Part shown: positions 1 through 12,254 of the stretch, one piece after another | How the letters are laid out: each line of letters opens with the position of its first letter | Numbering within the stretch: the stretch's first letter is position 1 | DNA from: Aspidapion aeneum | Taxonomy: Eukaryota; Arthropoda; Insecta; Coleoptera; Brentidae | Length of the DNA: 64,000 bases | Reading direction: 5' to 3' | Assembly (NCBI GenBank): GCA_963576565.1 | Contig: OY755042.1 | Coordinates: forward strand, 11,386,262-11,450,261 | Position numbers and translations under genes: made by a program | The notes under the pieces: generated by a model | Database searches by the model: none | What the model saw: the letters and a program-made list of their open reading frames with translations, nothing else | Told to the model about the DNA's origin: nothing

Positions 1-240
1 AAGAATAGAATTGGTTGATTGACCGATCGAAAAATGAGGTCCAGACAATAATTTCCGCTTCCAGTACAAACGATTCTTTGCAAAAATATTCTTACTGTAG
101 TTGAAAAGACAAAAAACAAAATTCCATATTCTCTGCTATTAGTAGACTTGTTATGGTAACGTAAAAACATTCAACTTAAACTTAAATTTGGAACAAAACG
201 TAGAGCGCTTAACGTAGCACAACTTAAACTATCTAATATC
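1..240 (-). repeat. partial copy of the repeat at 23465-23750, inverted
   Basis: The segment matches, in reverse complement, about 23465-23750, including the tract around the AACTTAAACTTAAATTTGGA-type sequence and the GATTGACCGATCGAAAAATG end. It is cut by the window edge. Positions 240-910 show no recognisable gene or repeat boundary. Confidence 0.7.
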
Positions 241-911
241 CGATGCTCTTCTCGGGTAATATCGTTAATAACACTAATGAGGATTTAAATAAAGGAACGA
301 GAGGCGAACTACTGGAAGAAAGAGGGCAAAAAGACTTCAATAGAAATGGGAACGTCATCGTCAGTGGAACGTCACGCTTGCAATCCAAGAACTGAAATAA
401 AATCAGATGGTTTTCCAACCTAATAATTTTGAGTGATATCTAAGAATAAACTTAATGAGGTTTTCATAATTATTTTAAAGTCAATAGAGCTAGCCATACA
501 CATGCATCCTTCAAAGTAGTTTATTATGTCCCTAAAAATATAAAAAAAATCATGTGCGTGAGCGGCCGTGGGTGACTTGCAGCAAACCATGATTAAACAC
601 AAAGGGATTTGACAAATGATTTGGGAGGTACCATTCTCTAGAGAGTCACTGTTATTAAATGATCTTTTATTTTACTCTCTAATTTCTTTACTATCTTTAT
701 TAGCGTTTTGTATGAACCAATTTTTGTTTGTTTTGACTATAATGAAAATTTCAAAACTATCAAACCAAACATAAACATAGGGTACTTGGGTCACTATAAA
801 TCGCGCTATCACATATATGCTAAATCATTTGAATACTCAAATACTTTACCCCTCTATAAGTTTATGGGATCTATCATCCCTTTTCTTGCTATGCCGTACC
901 CGCGTATAGTT

Positions 912-1347
912 TTTGCAAAATCAGTTGAACAAAGATAAAAGCCGACCATCGGCATATCCTGTATAGAAAGTGACATGGGCAGCGGTAGATATACTCATGA
1001 AAATTATTTCATTTAATTATGGCGTAAAAAAGAAATAAAAATAGATAATAAAACTTTCTATTCAGTGTCGTTCACTGATTTATTTTCTAACTCTGCATAC
1101 TGCCGACTAAAGGGGTTCCGAAAAGCACACCCGAAAGCAATTAAAAGCGCATCTCAAAAAAATCTGCCAAGCAGGTGCCGTCTATCCACCTGGGTTCGGT
1201 CGGTCGGAAAACAAATACTTTGTGGTCGGACCGCAAAGAGCTGCGCCTCTTCTCTGTCGGTAGGGCTGAAATTATACCAGGAAGATTTTATATGAATTTG
1301 GATAACTTTTGAAGGGCAGAATGAAGCAAAATATCATGAAATCGATA
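912..1347 (+). repeat. inverted-repeat arm, paired with 5978-6437
   Basis: About 430 bp here match the reverse complement of 5978-6437 at roughly 85-90% by eye. Shared tracts include TCAGTTGAACAAAGATAAAAG and GGCAGAATGAAGCAAAAT. The two arms lie 4.6 kb apart. The right arm lies inside a larger element (5492-6620), so this is best read as a partial, oppositely oriented copy of that element's interior. Ends of a single 5.5-kb transposon are the alternative. Confidence 0.7.
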
Positions 1348-1655
1348 GAACCCCGTATTAGGAGTTATTCAAGTGATTTTGCAAAACCTATACCATCTGC
1401 CAGGATAAACCTCGTGAAAGGATGTGCCTATGGGGCGCTAATGAATAAGCAGGGAAAATTTTTTGAAAAATATTAAATTAATTATTGTTAATCGTAATAA
1501 TTAATTGACTATTTTTAATAATAATAGTAAAAACTAAGCTGTTTTTCCATAAAAATTTTGAGGAAAGGTAGTTATTAGTAATCACATAATATTGTATTTT
1601 TTTAATTTTTGTATGAGGGAAAAGCTAAAATAAAGTCGCAATAATGGAGTTTTTT

Positions 1656-2344
1656 GTATATATTGTCCGGCTAGAATAAAATGAGGCGCAAAAGGGATGC
1701 CTTCAATTATCGCTATCTTTCCCTGTCCAGTGACGTGCTATTGTTTTTTAATTCATCATTATTAGGTATTAACTTTATATTTTACTCCTCCTAAGTCTTT
1801 TTTGTTGGAAAACTTCATACCTGAGTTTTCTTAAAAATAAATATTTTTTTAAAATTACCTATTTCATTAGGTAGGTGCGTACGAATCTAGAAATCTAAAA
1901 AAATACCAATTGACTTTCTAAAAATTGCAAGAATTTAAAACCATTGGTTATATCTTCAAACTTGGAGCTCCACACAGTTATATTAAAAAATGTACAAAAA
2001 ATAGATGATACGTTACTGTTTCTTTTTTTTGGTATAGAATGTGTACATAAAACGTGCCTAGTCATCCTGTGTGAACTGTGAACGGGCCGGATTCGAGTTG
2101 AGTCAGCGGTAACAATAGAAACCCAATAAAAGGGTGTGAATTATGAACGGACTGGAGTCGATTTCGTTAAACGTACCAGACGAGTACCGTTTTTTCTTGT
2201 AATATTAAAATTTTGTTCATGGTAAATTTGCTAAACATGAAGACCAACCAGTAAGACCAAAGTGCTGTAAACAGAGGGAGAGAGATAGATTGAGTTGAGC
2301 CATCTCTGTTGCGCCTCATTTTATTCTGGCTGGACAGTATATAC
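1656..2344. mobile_element. MITE with ~35-bp terminal inverted repeats
   Basis: The left end (1656-1691) and right end (2309-2344) are inverted copies sharing AGAATAAAATGAGGCGCAA. The length is 689 bp with no coding capacity. Two related internal blocks, around 2068-2103 and 2137-2170 (GTGTGAACTGTGAACGGG-like), form an imperfect direct repeat. The superfamily is not assigned. Confidence 0.75.
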
Positions 2345-3400
2345 TATACTTTCACTGATTTTAAATTATATTGATATTGCATTAAAGCCATCTGGTTCTT
2401 TTAGAAAACAGGTACAAAATTTTTGAAATTTTAGGTATTGTAGGCGTTTGAGGAATCAAAAGAATCAGGTACTTTTTGCATGAAAGTTAAAGTAGATTTG
2501 GGTACCTAGTCAAAAATTAAATATATGAAAAAAATAGGCAGGTTTTGAAAAAATTTATGGATATTTTAATGTTTTAAGGTAAAACAAAAATAATATATTC
2601 GCATTTTTAGTAAAAAAGTCTTAGAAAGGCAAAGTTATCTATACCTAGAGTACATTGTAATATATATTATTAAAAATATGTCATACATACAAGGTCTCTA
2701 ACTTTACCTACATTAAATGGTCCCATCTTACAACTCAGAAACTACTAAACCAATATTTAACAAAAATAGGCGTCGACAGAAAATTTTAGTATTGTTTAAA
2801 ATAACCATCAATTTGTCGTTTACTGTCAACCACTACGGGCAAGATAAGGTTAGTGATCCAGATTTAAAAAACTTAATATCTATACCTATTATAAGTCCAC
2901 CTTTAATTTCAACATTTTAAATTTGCCAGCTGTTGACTAAGGAATAATGTTCTCGAATGAACACCTTGTGAATTTGATGTTTTTTTTTCAGCAGATGCAA
3001 AAAATTTAGATCGAATGGAAACAAAAGATGCAGAGTTACGAGGCACACCTGTCTTTAATCTTTGGCGTGTGCTATGCTTAAGAATACTTATTGTTATTAT
3101 GACGAAAGCGTGATGAGTTAATTACGAAAATGAGCGCTGAGCTGAGTAGGTAATGAGAGTTTATTGTTTTTTAAGTATCATACATATAAAAAATTATACA
3201 CACACACATTTATAAAGAACCATCGATTTCTTCCAAATGATTCGCTTTTATTGGACTTCTACTAAATGTAGGGCTCTCAGCACCTTCATATTTTATGAAA
3301 ATGTTCATATTTTTTTTCAGACTTCATAAAATTTCATATTTTTAAAAAAACTTTCATATTTTTCATATTTTCCCCAATGAAGATGAACTGAGGTGCTAAA
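2345..3400. other. intergenic/intronic DNA, no gene recognised
   Basis: AT-rich unique-looking sequence. Short open stretches lack codon structure or homology I can recognise. Confidence 0.5.
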
Positions 3401-3680
3401 AGAGAGTTATGGGAATAAGGCACGGAAAAGACCAGGCAGCAATAAGGCCAGGCCTTATTTAGTTTTGCATTGCAAGATGCTTTAATTATAACATCAGCTG
3501 TTTTAAAGCCCAAAATAAATAGGTTCTGGCCTAATTAAAAATAGGTTCTGGCCTAATTAATAATAAATAAATCAGGCCGTATTTAGTTCGAGCCTTAAAA
3601 CAGCTGGTAAGTCATAATTGAAGCATCTTACAATGTCTTATTATGTGGTCTTATCCGTGCCTTTTTCCAATAACTCTCTA
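3401..3680. mobile_element. small foldback/MITE
   Basis: The arms starting AGAGAGTTATGGGAATAAGG (3401) and ending CCAATAACTCTCT (3680) are inverted copies, with further pairing inward: CAGCTGTTTTAA near 3496 against TTAAAACAGCTG near 3594. The centre holds a duplicated TAGGTTCTGGCCTAATTAA. Confidence 0.7.
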
Positions 3681-4044
3681 ATGTTTGCTCCGGTGACTAC
3701 CGTTAATGCAAACACAAATTTAAAATTACCTCTTCACTCGTGTTAATACATAAATGGGGAGATAATTATGATTTTAGGAAAAAAGTTGTATTTTGTTTTT
3801 TTTTTAAATAAGTTTTTTTTTTGCCTGATAGAAAAATAATAGACTTAACCGGCCATTTGGTAGGGGACCAAAAAAAAACCGAATTTTTCTTCATATTTCC
3901 TTCATACTTTTTTCTTAATTTCATATTTTTCATGATTTTATTAAAAAATTTGATATTTTTCATATTATTTTTTTGTTTTTCTGTTGAGAGCCCCGTAATA
4001 CCGAGAGGATCACACAACCAGGAAACTAGGAACATAGTAATCAT

Positions 4045-4165
4045 TCAAACAAGTTTCGTGGCTAATCGGACAAAAAGGAGTTTTTGTTTTTCTCATATAT
4101 TTTTCCGTGGGTAGCTAAGCTTAACCTCACGGGGGTCCAAGATCTAATGGACACCCGAGGGTCAG
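4045..4165 (+). repeat. partial copy of the hammerhead-bearing element family
   Basis: It matches the outer arm of 48777-48890: AACAAGTTTCGTGGCTAATC, then TTTTTCCGTGGGTAGC, then CACGGGGGTCCAAGATCTAA. It ends before the ribozyme core, so no self-cleaving motif is present here. Confidence 0.8.
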
Positions 4166-4531
4166 GACATTTAATGTTGGTGCAGTTTTACAAATTATAT
4201 TGAGCCCGATGCACCTATTTAAAATGCTTTTTTGTCTTCATATAGATTTACATAATTATATATAAAATAGACATAATTTTTTCTATTAGGTAAAATAATT
4301 ACATTGCAATATTAACACAAATAGTAAAAAATCCTACCTTATCTTATACCTAGAATCTAACAGTGGAATTTAAAAATATTGTGGGAAAATAACAATAAAT
4401 ATCTAAAGGAACAAAGTGATGTAATAATAACCACAAGATTATTTTGTGGAAAATAATAAAACTAATATGTTCTATAGATACAATGAATAATAGTTAATTG
4501 TTTTTCATTAAAATAAGGCCAAAACCATATA

Positions 4532-5250
4532 CAGGGTGTCCCATAACTTAGGGGCCAAAGTGCAGCAGGTGATAAAGGAGTAGAGAAGGTTATTTTCGAG
4601 AAAAAAATTTATATAACATGGGGTAGACACACATCTGTTTTTAAGAATAGGATGTTTAAAGTTTGAGGAGTGGGGAAAAAAAAGAAAATCTGTCACAACC
4701 AGCTAAATACTCAGCTAGTTGTGATTCAAAAATGTGATATTCCTTTTTTTCATAAAATTACAAGTTGTATCTGTATCTTACAGGCTGACAAAATAACCTC
4801 CAAAAACTATAAAAAAACAATAATTTTTTTGAAAAATTAATTTTTGCTTACTTATTCTTTTAAAAAATATCAGTAATATTTTATTATTATGTCTTGCTAG
4901 AGACTTGTTTTTATTAACAAAAAATTTAAAAAAAACATTGCGTTTAATATGGCATTTATAAAAGTTTATACCAAAAAAATAGTTAAAAAAAAAATTGACC
5001 GACTAATTTTTTTCAAAATAGTTTTTATTTTAGTTTATTGCTCTTGTTCTAATATACGACTCTACCCAATTTCATATTTTTACTCCGTTTTTTTAAAAAG
5101 TTATTATCAAAAAAGTTTCAGAAATTGCCAACTTTGATGCTCTGTATCTTGACAAAGAGTTTTGATCCAGGCATTAAAGGAACTTTTTTAGCAAACATGA
5201 CCTCCTCTATCATCTGTTGGCCTATGGCCCCTAAGTTATGGGACACCCTG
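4532..5250. mobile_element. TA-flanked MITE with CAGGGTGTCCC ends
   Basis: Both termini carry CAGGGTGTCCCATAACTTAG as an essentially perfect inverted repeat of about 25 bp, and the element is flanked by TA on each side. The length is 719 bp, AT-rich and non-coding. TA target use fits a Tc1/mariner-type mobiliser, but ends alone do not prove the superfamily. Confidence 0.85.
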
Positions 5251-5491
5251 TATTTCTAAAAAGAGATTTTTCTGGTAGAAGACCAACATTTTCTAAAAAA
5301 GTGTCTTTGGTGTTTTTAAAGATAATACGTAATATCATAAGATGAAGCAAAACCCAATCTGTGTTTATTTTTTTTGCAATTACAACATCAATGCATATTA
5401 AATAGATAAGCAAGCACTCCTCGTAATTGGAAATATTTTGCAAAAATATGATATTTTAAATAGGTATTTGATTATTATCATTTGGTGCAAA

Positions 5492-6620
5492 CCACTGGCG
5501 TGTTCAAGAGGGGTAATAGCCTCCGTCCCTTAACACCTAGGTAATTAGGTGAATGGCCAAAAATAGGTACTTACATACTTTGTCCGATTCTATAAACTAG
5601 CTGTTATATATTATTTAATTTAGTATATGAAATTTCCTTTATCATTTTGATGAAATGATCTATAAAATTTACATTAAAACGAGCATTAAAATATACAGAA
5701 AAATTGTATTGTTCCTAACACGTGTGCAAATTGTATTTTTATTTTTATTTACTAGCCTATATTAAGTATAAAAGTATAAATATTCAAAAAAACTGTTGTT
5801 TTCTTTTTGTAAAAGACCTTTTTAATAAGATATCAAAAGGGGTGCTGTTTCATTTAGGAAAAAAAAGTTAAGGGTGGTTTTAACCCCTAAGGTGAACTTG
5901 TTTTAATGTCTTTACCACCCACCCAAGATCAAATGCTGCATAGTGGCAAGCGCGGATTTGGATCAAAATCTAGATATCTAGAAGTTTCTATCGATTTCAT
6001 GAAATTTTGCTTCATTCTGCCCTTCAAAAGTTATCCAAATTCATAAAAATCTTCCTGGTATAATTTCAACCCTACCGACACAAAAAAGGCGCGGCTCTTT
6101 GCGGTCCGAGCACAAAGTATTTGTTCTCCGACCAACCGAGGCCAGGTGGATGGACGGCACCTGATTGGCAGATTTTTTTGAGATGCGCTTTTAATTGCTT
6201 TCAGGTGTTCGTTTCGGGACCCCTTTAGTCGGCAGTATGCAGAGTTAGAAAATAAATCAGTGTCGTTTTTGTAGGTCTAGGAATAGAAAGTTTTATTATC
6301 TATTTTTATTTCTTTAGCTTACGCCATAATTAAATGAAATAATGTTCATAAGTATATCTACCGACGCCCATGTCACTTTCTTTAAAGGATATGCCGATAG
6401 TCGGCTTTTATCTTTGTTCAACTGACTTTGCAAAAAATATAATAGTCGACTAAAAAATTATTTGTAATTTAAATTTTTTCTAGGGGGGGGGGGGGGGTAA
6501 TTTTCCTGCTTTCCCTTTAATTAATAGGAAAAAGTGCATATTTTATTTTCTAGGGTTGGGGGGGGGGGGTTATTACCCCCCCCCCCCCGTCAAATCCTTG
6601 CATAGTGGATACGCCACTGG
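5492..6620. mobile_element. element with CCACTGGCGT ends and homopolymer G/C tracts
   Basis: Short terminal inverted repeats CCACTGGCGT/ACGCCACTGG bracket 1.1 kb. It contains the arm 5978-6437 and runs of G at 6483-6497 and 6557-6569 and of C at 6576-6588. The G and C runs near 6557-6588 are mutually complementary. No target duplication is evident. hAT-like ends are an inference. Confidence 0.5.
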
Positions 6621-7014
6621 CTCAAGTAGATACAGACTGAGCTAATCTGTTTGTAGTACGGAACAATAGTTTTTCCATTCGTTCCGATATTAATTGCTTT
6701 TCAGTTTCCACACCATCGAACACAACTTAGTCGATTTTTATCGAAAAAGTTGCATTTCCTGTACGTACGCGCCGAGAAGAGGTGTGGTTCGCTGCTTACT
6801 AGTTTATTTAATTTAGATCATTGCATTATCGGCAATATGGAAGACCGCGGCCCCTCTCTAGACTAGGGTTTTTAAAACATTTTTTTTTCACAGCAGTTAT
6901 TAGAAAGCAGAGCTGGCACAAGTACATTATGAAAGTACTTCAAGTACAAGTACCAAGTACATTAAGATTTGTAAAAGTATTTGAAGTACTCAAATGTACT
7001 TCAAGTAGCAAGTA
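6621..7014. other. unassigned, with an AAGTAC-rich patch
   Basis: No gene is seen. Positions 6917-7014 contain repeated AGTACTTCAAGTAC-type motifs, interrupted by the next element; the same AGTACTT motif resumes at 8301. Confidence 0.5.
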
Positions 7015-8289
7015 CAGGGTGTCCCAAATTGGGCACTTTTAGGGGGTTTAAGGTACTTCTAAGGGAGACAGAGAAAAACTGACCACGCATTGCGAGGCTC
7101 AAATTTCAAGAGAAGACTTAGAGTGAAAACCGCATTTTGAAATATCGTCTCGTTTTTGAGCTACGGGAGCTTTTTGAAAAGTCTGCATTTTGGAAGGGGG
7201 TCGATAACTTCGTTATTAATGGAAATTTTGATTTAGAGTAAATTGCAATTTTATAGACTTTGTCATGAGGAATTCACCCGCTAAATTAAATTTTAACTGT
7301 CACTTTTAGTTTTTGAGATATGACATAAAGTTTCATTTTTTCTTATGGAATGGCCTATATTTTAATTAATTTTCGAATTCGTCATTGAATTCTTTTCAAA
7401 ATGATGTATCATATGTCATAGTTTGATTGTGCGGTTTCGGAGATAATTAAAGTTTTTTATTTTTGTCTAGTGTGCGTTGAATGACGTCATGCGCCATTGA
7501 CGTGAAAGCCTTGCGGTCAAATCCTACTTCAATGCTCCTATAGTTTTGTTGTCTTATACCATGCAAATCAAGCTGGCCGTGCGCCATGGCGTTTTGTCAT
7601 TGTTTTCAATTGTTTAAACAATTTGACATTACGCTTTTATATGAAATTATTTTGCACAAAAGCGTTTTAATTTTATTTTAAAATATGTATCATTTTTGTT
7701 ACTTTTTATAACTAGGCTTTGAGAGCGGTCAGCTGAATTATAATTTTTCCAAACCAGGGTTACTATATTTTTGACTGTGTAAAATAATAAAAATACTGGA
7801 GTGCCTTGACCTTCCTCAGCAGGAAATCATAGCGCACTAGAAATAAGTGAAAAAGCTGAATATCTCCTAAACTGCTCAATCAAACTATGACATATGATAC
7901 ATCATTTTGAAAAGAATTCAAAGACGAATTGGAAAATTAATTAAAATATAGGCCATTCCATAAGAAAAAATGCAACTTTATGTCATATCTCAAAAACTAA
8001 AAGTGACAGTTAAAATTTAATTTAGTGGGTGAATGCCTCGTGACAAAGTCTATAAAATTGCAATTTACTCTAAATCAAAATTTCCATTAATAACGAAGTT
8101 ATCGACCCCCTTCCAAAATGCAGACTTTTCAAAAAGCCCCCTTAGCTCAAAGACGAGAAGATATTTCAAAATGCGGTTTTCACTATAAGTCTTCTCTTGA
8201 AATTTGAGCCTCGCAATGCGAGGTCAGTTTTTCTCTGTCTCCCCTAGAAGTACCTTAAACCCTAAAAGTGCCCAATTTGGGACACCCTG
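7015..8289. mobile_element. long-TIR (foldback-like) element, TA-flanked
   Basis: The ends read CAGGGTGTCCCAAATTGGGC and its complement, and the inverted arms extend about 440 bp each (7015-7460 and 7848-8289) around a 390-bp spacer. TA flanks both sides. No transposase reading frame is visible. The terminal CAGGGTGTCC matches the unrelated-bodied MITE at 4532-5250, suggesting a shared mobilising transposase. Confidence 0.85.
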
Positions 8290-8308
8290 TACATTATAAA
8301 AGTACTTG

Positions 8309-8650
8309 ATTTTCCCAAAGTCTTTTCAGAAACGCTAGGGAGTTGAGCTTTGGAAGGCTGATAGGAACTATGATAAAACCATGGGAAAAAATTAAAAAGC
8401 CTCAAAATTTTAAGTAAGGCATTGCAAAAGTTTTGAACAATATTCCGCATATTTTACTACTTTAAAAGTTAAATATTATCCAATTCCTTTAAAAAAGAAG
8501 TAAAATCATAACAAAAACATTTCATGTAAAAAAAGCCAAGTACGCGAAAATGGCATTCCGTAAAAAGAATTGAGATAAATGTAAAGCCAAATTCTCCAAT
8601 ACAAATTTCAAAATGAAAGGTTCTTACTAGTTTGGAAATGTTTTTCTAAA
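8309..8650 (+). repeat. partial copy of the ~140-bp-unit tandem repeat family
   Basis: It matches 17090-17400: CGCTAG.GAG.TGAGCTTTGG, then GCAATGCCTTAC-type and AAAGCCAAGTACGCGAAAAT tracts. Other copies are at 16385-17400 and, inverted, at 29480-29960 and 46625-47335. Confidence 0.75.
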
Positions 8651-9494
8651 CTTGGACGGCTGTAAATGACTCTTAGGCACAGTGCTAAATTGAACATAAA
8701 GAAGTTTTTACTTATAGATTAGACTATTATCACCTTGCAATTCGTTTATCTAGAAATCGCGAGTACATGAAAATGATAGCCAGTCTACAGAGTATATAAA
8801 CTACACTGTGGCCAGTTAGCAACCGCTTTTGCTATCTGCGTTTTCTTTGGATACACGTTGTTTGCTTTCTCTGTCTTGTACACTTAGATCATATACCTTC
8901 ATATACGTTGTCTCACGCACTCGTAATATTAAGGAACTGAATTGGGACACAATTATATGCATTTTTGGACCCATGTTTATAGACATTTTTTTTATCACTT
9001 TGAGTACTATCATCGCCCGGAATATTTTACCCCATTTCAATGACACCCTGTATAGTACATTGTTGGTTCTTTGTCGTTCCTTATACTATTTTTATTCAAC
9101 TAAAGTCTGTCCCAGAAATGACCAGGTTTGAGGTTACTTCTACTGTATGATTTGTTTTGGGAGGTTCGGTTCGGTCAGAGAACATATAAGTTATTTCTTC
9201 GATGGTTCGGTATAGTAAAATCGACCAAATTTGTGATATATTGTGATTTTTTTCTATGAGCGTGCGGAACGTGTCACTTTTCTGCTTACATTTTAGTTTT
9301 GAAAGTGCCACTTTTCCGCACTCTCCGAAAAACCTAAGAATTTTTTTTTGGTCTCCTTAACAACCCTACATATCAAGGGCTTGTCAAGGTTTTAATGTTT
9401 TACTCGGTTTTATCTGCATGACAATGATCTGGCAAATTTTGCTCGATCATAGTTTCGTAATGTGGTGTACGTTTTTTTTAATAATTTTAGTTTT
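8651..9494. other. intergenic/intronic, no gene recognised
   Basis: It contains a lone MITE-like right end, TGACACCCTGTA (9044-9055), without a matching left end, and a GGTTCGGTTCGGTC patch near 9165. Nothing else is supported. Confidence 0.5.
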
Positions 9495-9625
9495 AGCTCA
9501 CACATATACTATACTATAGTGCTATGGTGATCCTAATTTTTTCGAGAAAAAAAAAGTTGCTCCGATTTCAAAATTTTTTATATATCTTTGCGTTTCAGAT
9601 GATTTTGAAACTTTTTTGTTGCGCC

Positions 9626-9663
<38 letters not shown>

Positions 9664-10246
9664 ATGTCTGTCTGTGTGTCTGTATGTCTGTCTGTAACGA
9701 CCAACGCGCATAACTCAAAAACCGCTTGGCCGATTTTAATGAAATTTGGTACCTAGGCTGGGTCTTGGGTCGAGATGGTCCCATTTAAAAATGAACAAAA
9801 TCCACCGAACACAAACCAAATAAAAGGGTGGGGGTAGATTTCAAAAATTAGAGTTTATGTGAAAATATGGCGTGTGTGATATTAAATGAAAAGTAATTGA
9901 GTCTGCAGTTGAACAAAATACATTTTAATTTATTTAAAAAAAAGGGTGGGGGTATATTTTAAAAATTAGAGTTTAAGTGAAAATATGGCGTGTGTGATAT
10001 CAAACGAAAGGTAATTGAGTCCGGACTTTAACAAAATACATTTTAGTTTTTGTTTTTTTTAAGGGTGGGGGTAGATTTCAGAAATTTGAGTTTAAGTCAA
10101 AGCATGGCTTGTGTGGTATCAAACAAAAGGTAATTTAGTCTGGAGTTGAATAAAATATATTTTAGTTTTTAGTTATATTAACTCACACGTACACTATAAC
10201 TATAGTACCTAGTGTGAGCTTAGGGGCCCATATATTGGCAGAGTAT
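9495..10246 (+). mobile_element. HINE/Helentron-like element, copy 1
   Basis: The left end is a hairpin (AGCTCACAC ... ; this copy has lost part of the inner arm). A conserved block, a (GTCT)n tract (9623-9693), another conserved block (ACCAACGCGCATAACTC...) and three diverged ~115-bp tandem units (each with ATGGCGTGTGTGATATCAAA or a variant) follow. The right-end hairpin is AGCTCACACGT/AGTGTGAGCT, then the terminal GGCAGAGTATTT. Drosophila DINE-1/INE-1 elements share the plan of subterminal inverted repeats plus a GTCY core. The Helentron assignment is inferred from architecture only. Confidence 0.8.
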
Positions 10247-10579
10247 TTTTTATCTTTTCCGCACTTGATTGCTGGCCGAACTCCGCTATGCGGCGGTCGG
10301 CAAACTGCAATCACATGCGGAAAAGTCATATTTTCCGCACTTGTTAGGACCTATACTATTTCAATGTCATCGTCACTTAAGTCCGATAAACTTGACAATA
10401 TTTACACGGATCACCAAACAAATGGTAACCTGTGATATTTATTTTGATATCAACATATTTCATTTGATAGGATTTTATTTATTTTGGTAAATACGCAGAC
10501 AGACAAAAAGACCACATTTCTTTTGTCTTGAAGCTCGTTGACTTATGTATTTAAAATAGGTTTTTCTTTTTTGTTCCAG
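10247..10579. other. ADAM intron end or upstream region
   Basis: It contains imperfect inverted TTTTCCGCACTTG motifs (10256 and 10337). No exon is seen until the acceptor TTGTTCCAG at 10579. Confidence 0.5.
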
Positions 10580-10680
10580 CTGAACGACATCCTGCCGAAG
10601 ATTTTAGACGTCACTCGCTAGTCAAACCAAAAATATACCATGGGAGAGAGAAAAGGCAAATTTCAACGACCAAAGAAGAG
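10580..10680 (+). CDS. ADAM metalloprotease, prodomain exon 1 seen
   Basis: First readable exon of a meltrin-type ADAM (a disintegrin and metalloprotease). The acceptor TTCCAG precedes 10580 and the donor GAG|GTAATT follows 10680. It encodes about 33 residues beginning ERHPAEDFRR and ending STTKEE, start of the reprolysin-type prodomain. It enters at phase 1, so at least one upstream exon with the start codon and signal peptide is required; none is recognised in 1-10579, so it may lie left of the window. It ends at phase 0, matching the next exon. It sits between two inverted copies of the HINE-like repeat (9495-10246 and 11505-12254). Confidence 0.75.
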
Positions 10681-11504
10681 GTAATTTTTATTTAAAGTTT
10701 TTTGATTTACGTTCACTTTATTTTTACACTGCAAACCAAAAAGGCCACATTTTTAAATAATAATAAAAAAATAGGTGGTAAAAAAAAGTATTTTTACAAT
10801 AATAATAAAGAAATAGATGGTAAAAAAAGTATTGCATTCGTCGCCACCGTGTATATCAAACACGGTGGCGACGAAATAAAAAATAAAAGCTGCAGCATCC
10901 AACTTGAAAAGCAGTTTAAAAAAATGGGGATTTTAGGAAAAACTATTTGAAAAAAACTTCTTATATGCACTTTAGGGACTAAACAGGTAACTTTCATACC
11001 TAGTTTTTGGACTAAAGTAACCCTTTTAATCACCTGGGTTTAAGAACTTAAACCGATTTTTTTTATTGACTAATTTTGCCTTTTAATCTTAATAATTAAG
11101 GGAATTGTACAAACGTTTCGTCTGGGGATTAAAAGTACTACTTTAGACCGATCTGTACAAGCCCTATTTCCCCAACTACGTGGGAAATGAGGGTAAAAGC
11201 ATGAAAATTTGTACACATATTCTGTGGAAAAATACAAAATTTTTGAGCCACAGCACCCTTATTTTGCTTCACCGTGGAAGAGGTAGGGGAAATTTTTTAA
11301 AAAATGGCGGGAAAAAGTTAACAAAAATAGTCAAGATTATACTCGTTTTTATATAACTTGTATTCATTGATTTAAAAAAAAATGGTTTCATGGTCATTTG
11401 ACCTTACGCGACCGTGAAAAGTTAAGATTTATATGAAAAACACGATTTTTGAGTATTTTGATTAAAAAAATCACCAAAATTTCCGGTTTATCAAAAGCAA
11501 AGCA
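10681..11504. other. ADAM intron, no gene
   Basis: Contains a local palindrome around 10843-10873, where ATTCGTCGCCACCGTG is followed by CACGGTGGCGACGAA. Nothing else is supported. Confidence 0.5.
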
Positions 11505-12254
11505 AATACTCTGCCAATATATGGGCCCCTAAGCTCACACTAGGTACTATAGTTATGTGAGCTAATATAACTAAAAACTGAAATATATTTTATTCAACTC
11601 CACACTAAATTACCTTTTGTTTGATACCACACAAGCCATGTTTTGACTTAAACTTAAATTTTTGAAATCCACCCCCACCCTTAAAAAAAACAAAAACTAA
11701 AATGTATTTTGTTGAACTCCGGACTTAATTACCTTTTGTTTGATATCACACACGCCATATTTTCACTTAAACTCTAATTTTTGAAATATACCCCCACCCT
11801 TTTTTTTTAAATAAATTAAAATGTATTTTGTTTAACTCCAGACTCAATTACCTTTCGTTTGATATCACATACGCCATATTTTCACATAAACTCTAAGTTT
11901 TGAAATCTATCCCCACCCTTTTATTTGGTTTGTGTTCGGTGGATTTTGTTCATTTTTAAATGGGACCATCTCGACGCAAGACCCAGCCCAGGCACCAAAT
12001 TTCATTAAAATCGGCCAAGCGGTTTTTGAGTTATGCGCGTTGGTCGTTACAGACAGACATACAGACACACAGACAGACAGACAGACAGACATACAGACAG
12101 ACAGACAGACAGACGGCGCAACAAAAAAGTTTCAAAATCATCTGAAACGCAAAGATATATAAAAATTTTTGAAATCGGAGCAACTTTTTTTTTCTCGAAA
12201 AAATTAGGATCACCATAGCTCACACTACTATAGTATAGTATATGTGTGAGCTAA
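11505..12254 (-). mobile_element. HINE/Helentron-like element, copy 2
   Basis: Full-length copy in the opposite orientation to copy 1. The end ACTCTGCCAATATATGGG is at 11508 and the hairpin end ACTATAGTATAGTATATGTG... GAGCTAA is at 12252. The GACA tetranucleotide tract is at about 12051-12114. In this orientation the 3' end finishes in a hairpin followed by CTAA, which fits the CTRR terminus of Helitrons. Confidence 0.85.

Noticed and set aside
9044..9055. MITE right end TGACACCCTGTA
   Set aside because: No matching left terminus lies within reach, so no element could be delimited.
11108..11130. Hammerhead-like GTTTCGTC block (minus strand GACGAAAC)
   Set aside because: No CTGANGA core or pairing stems lie at the required distance.
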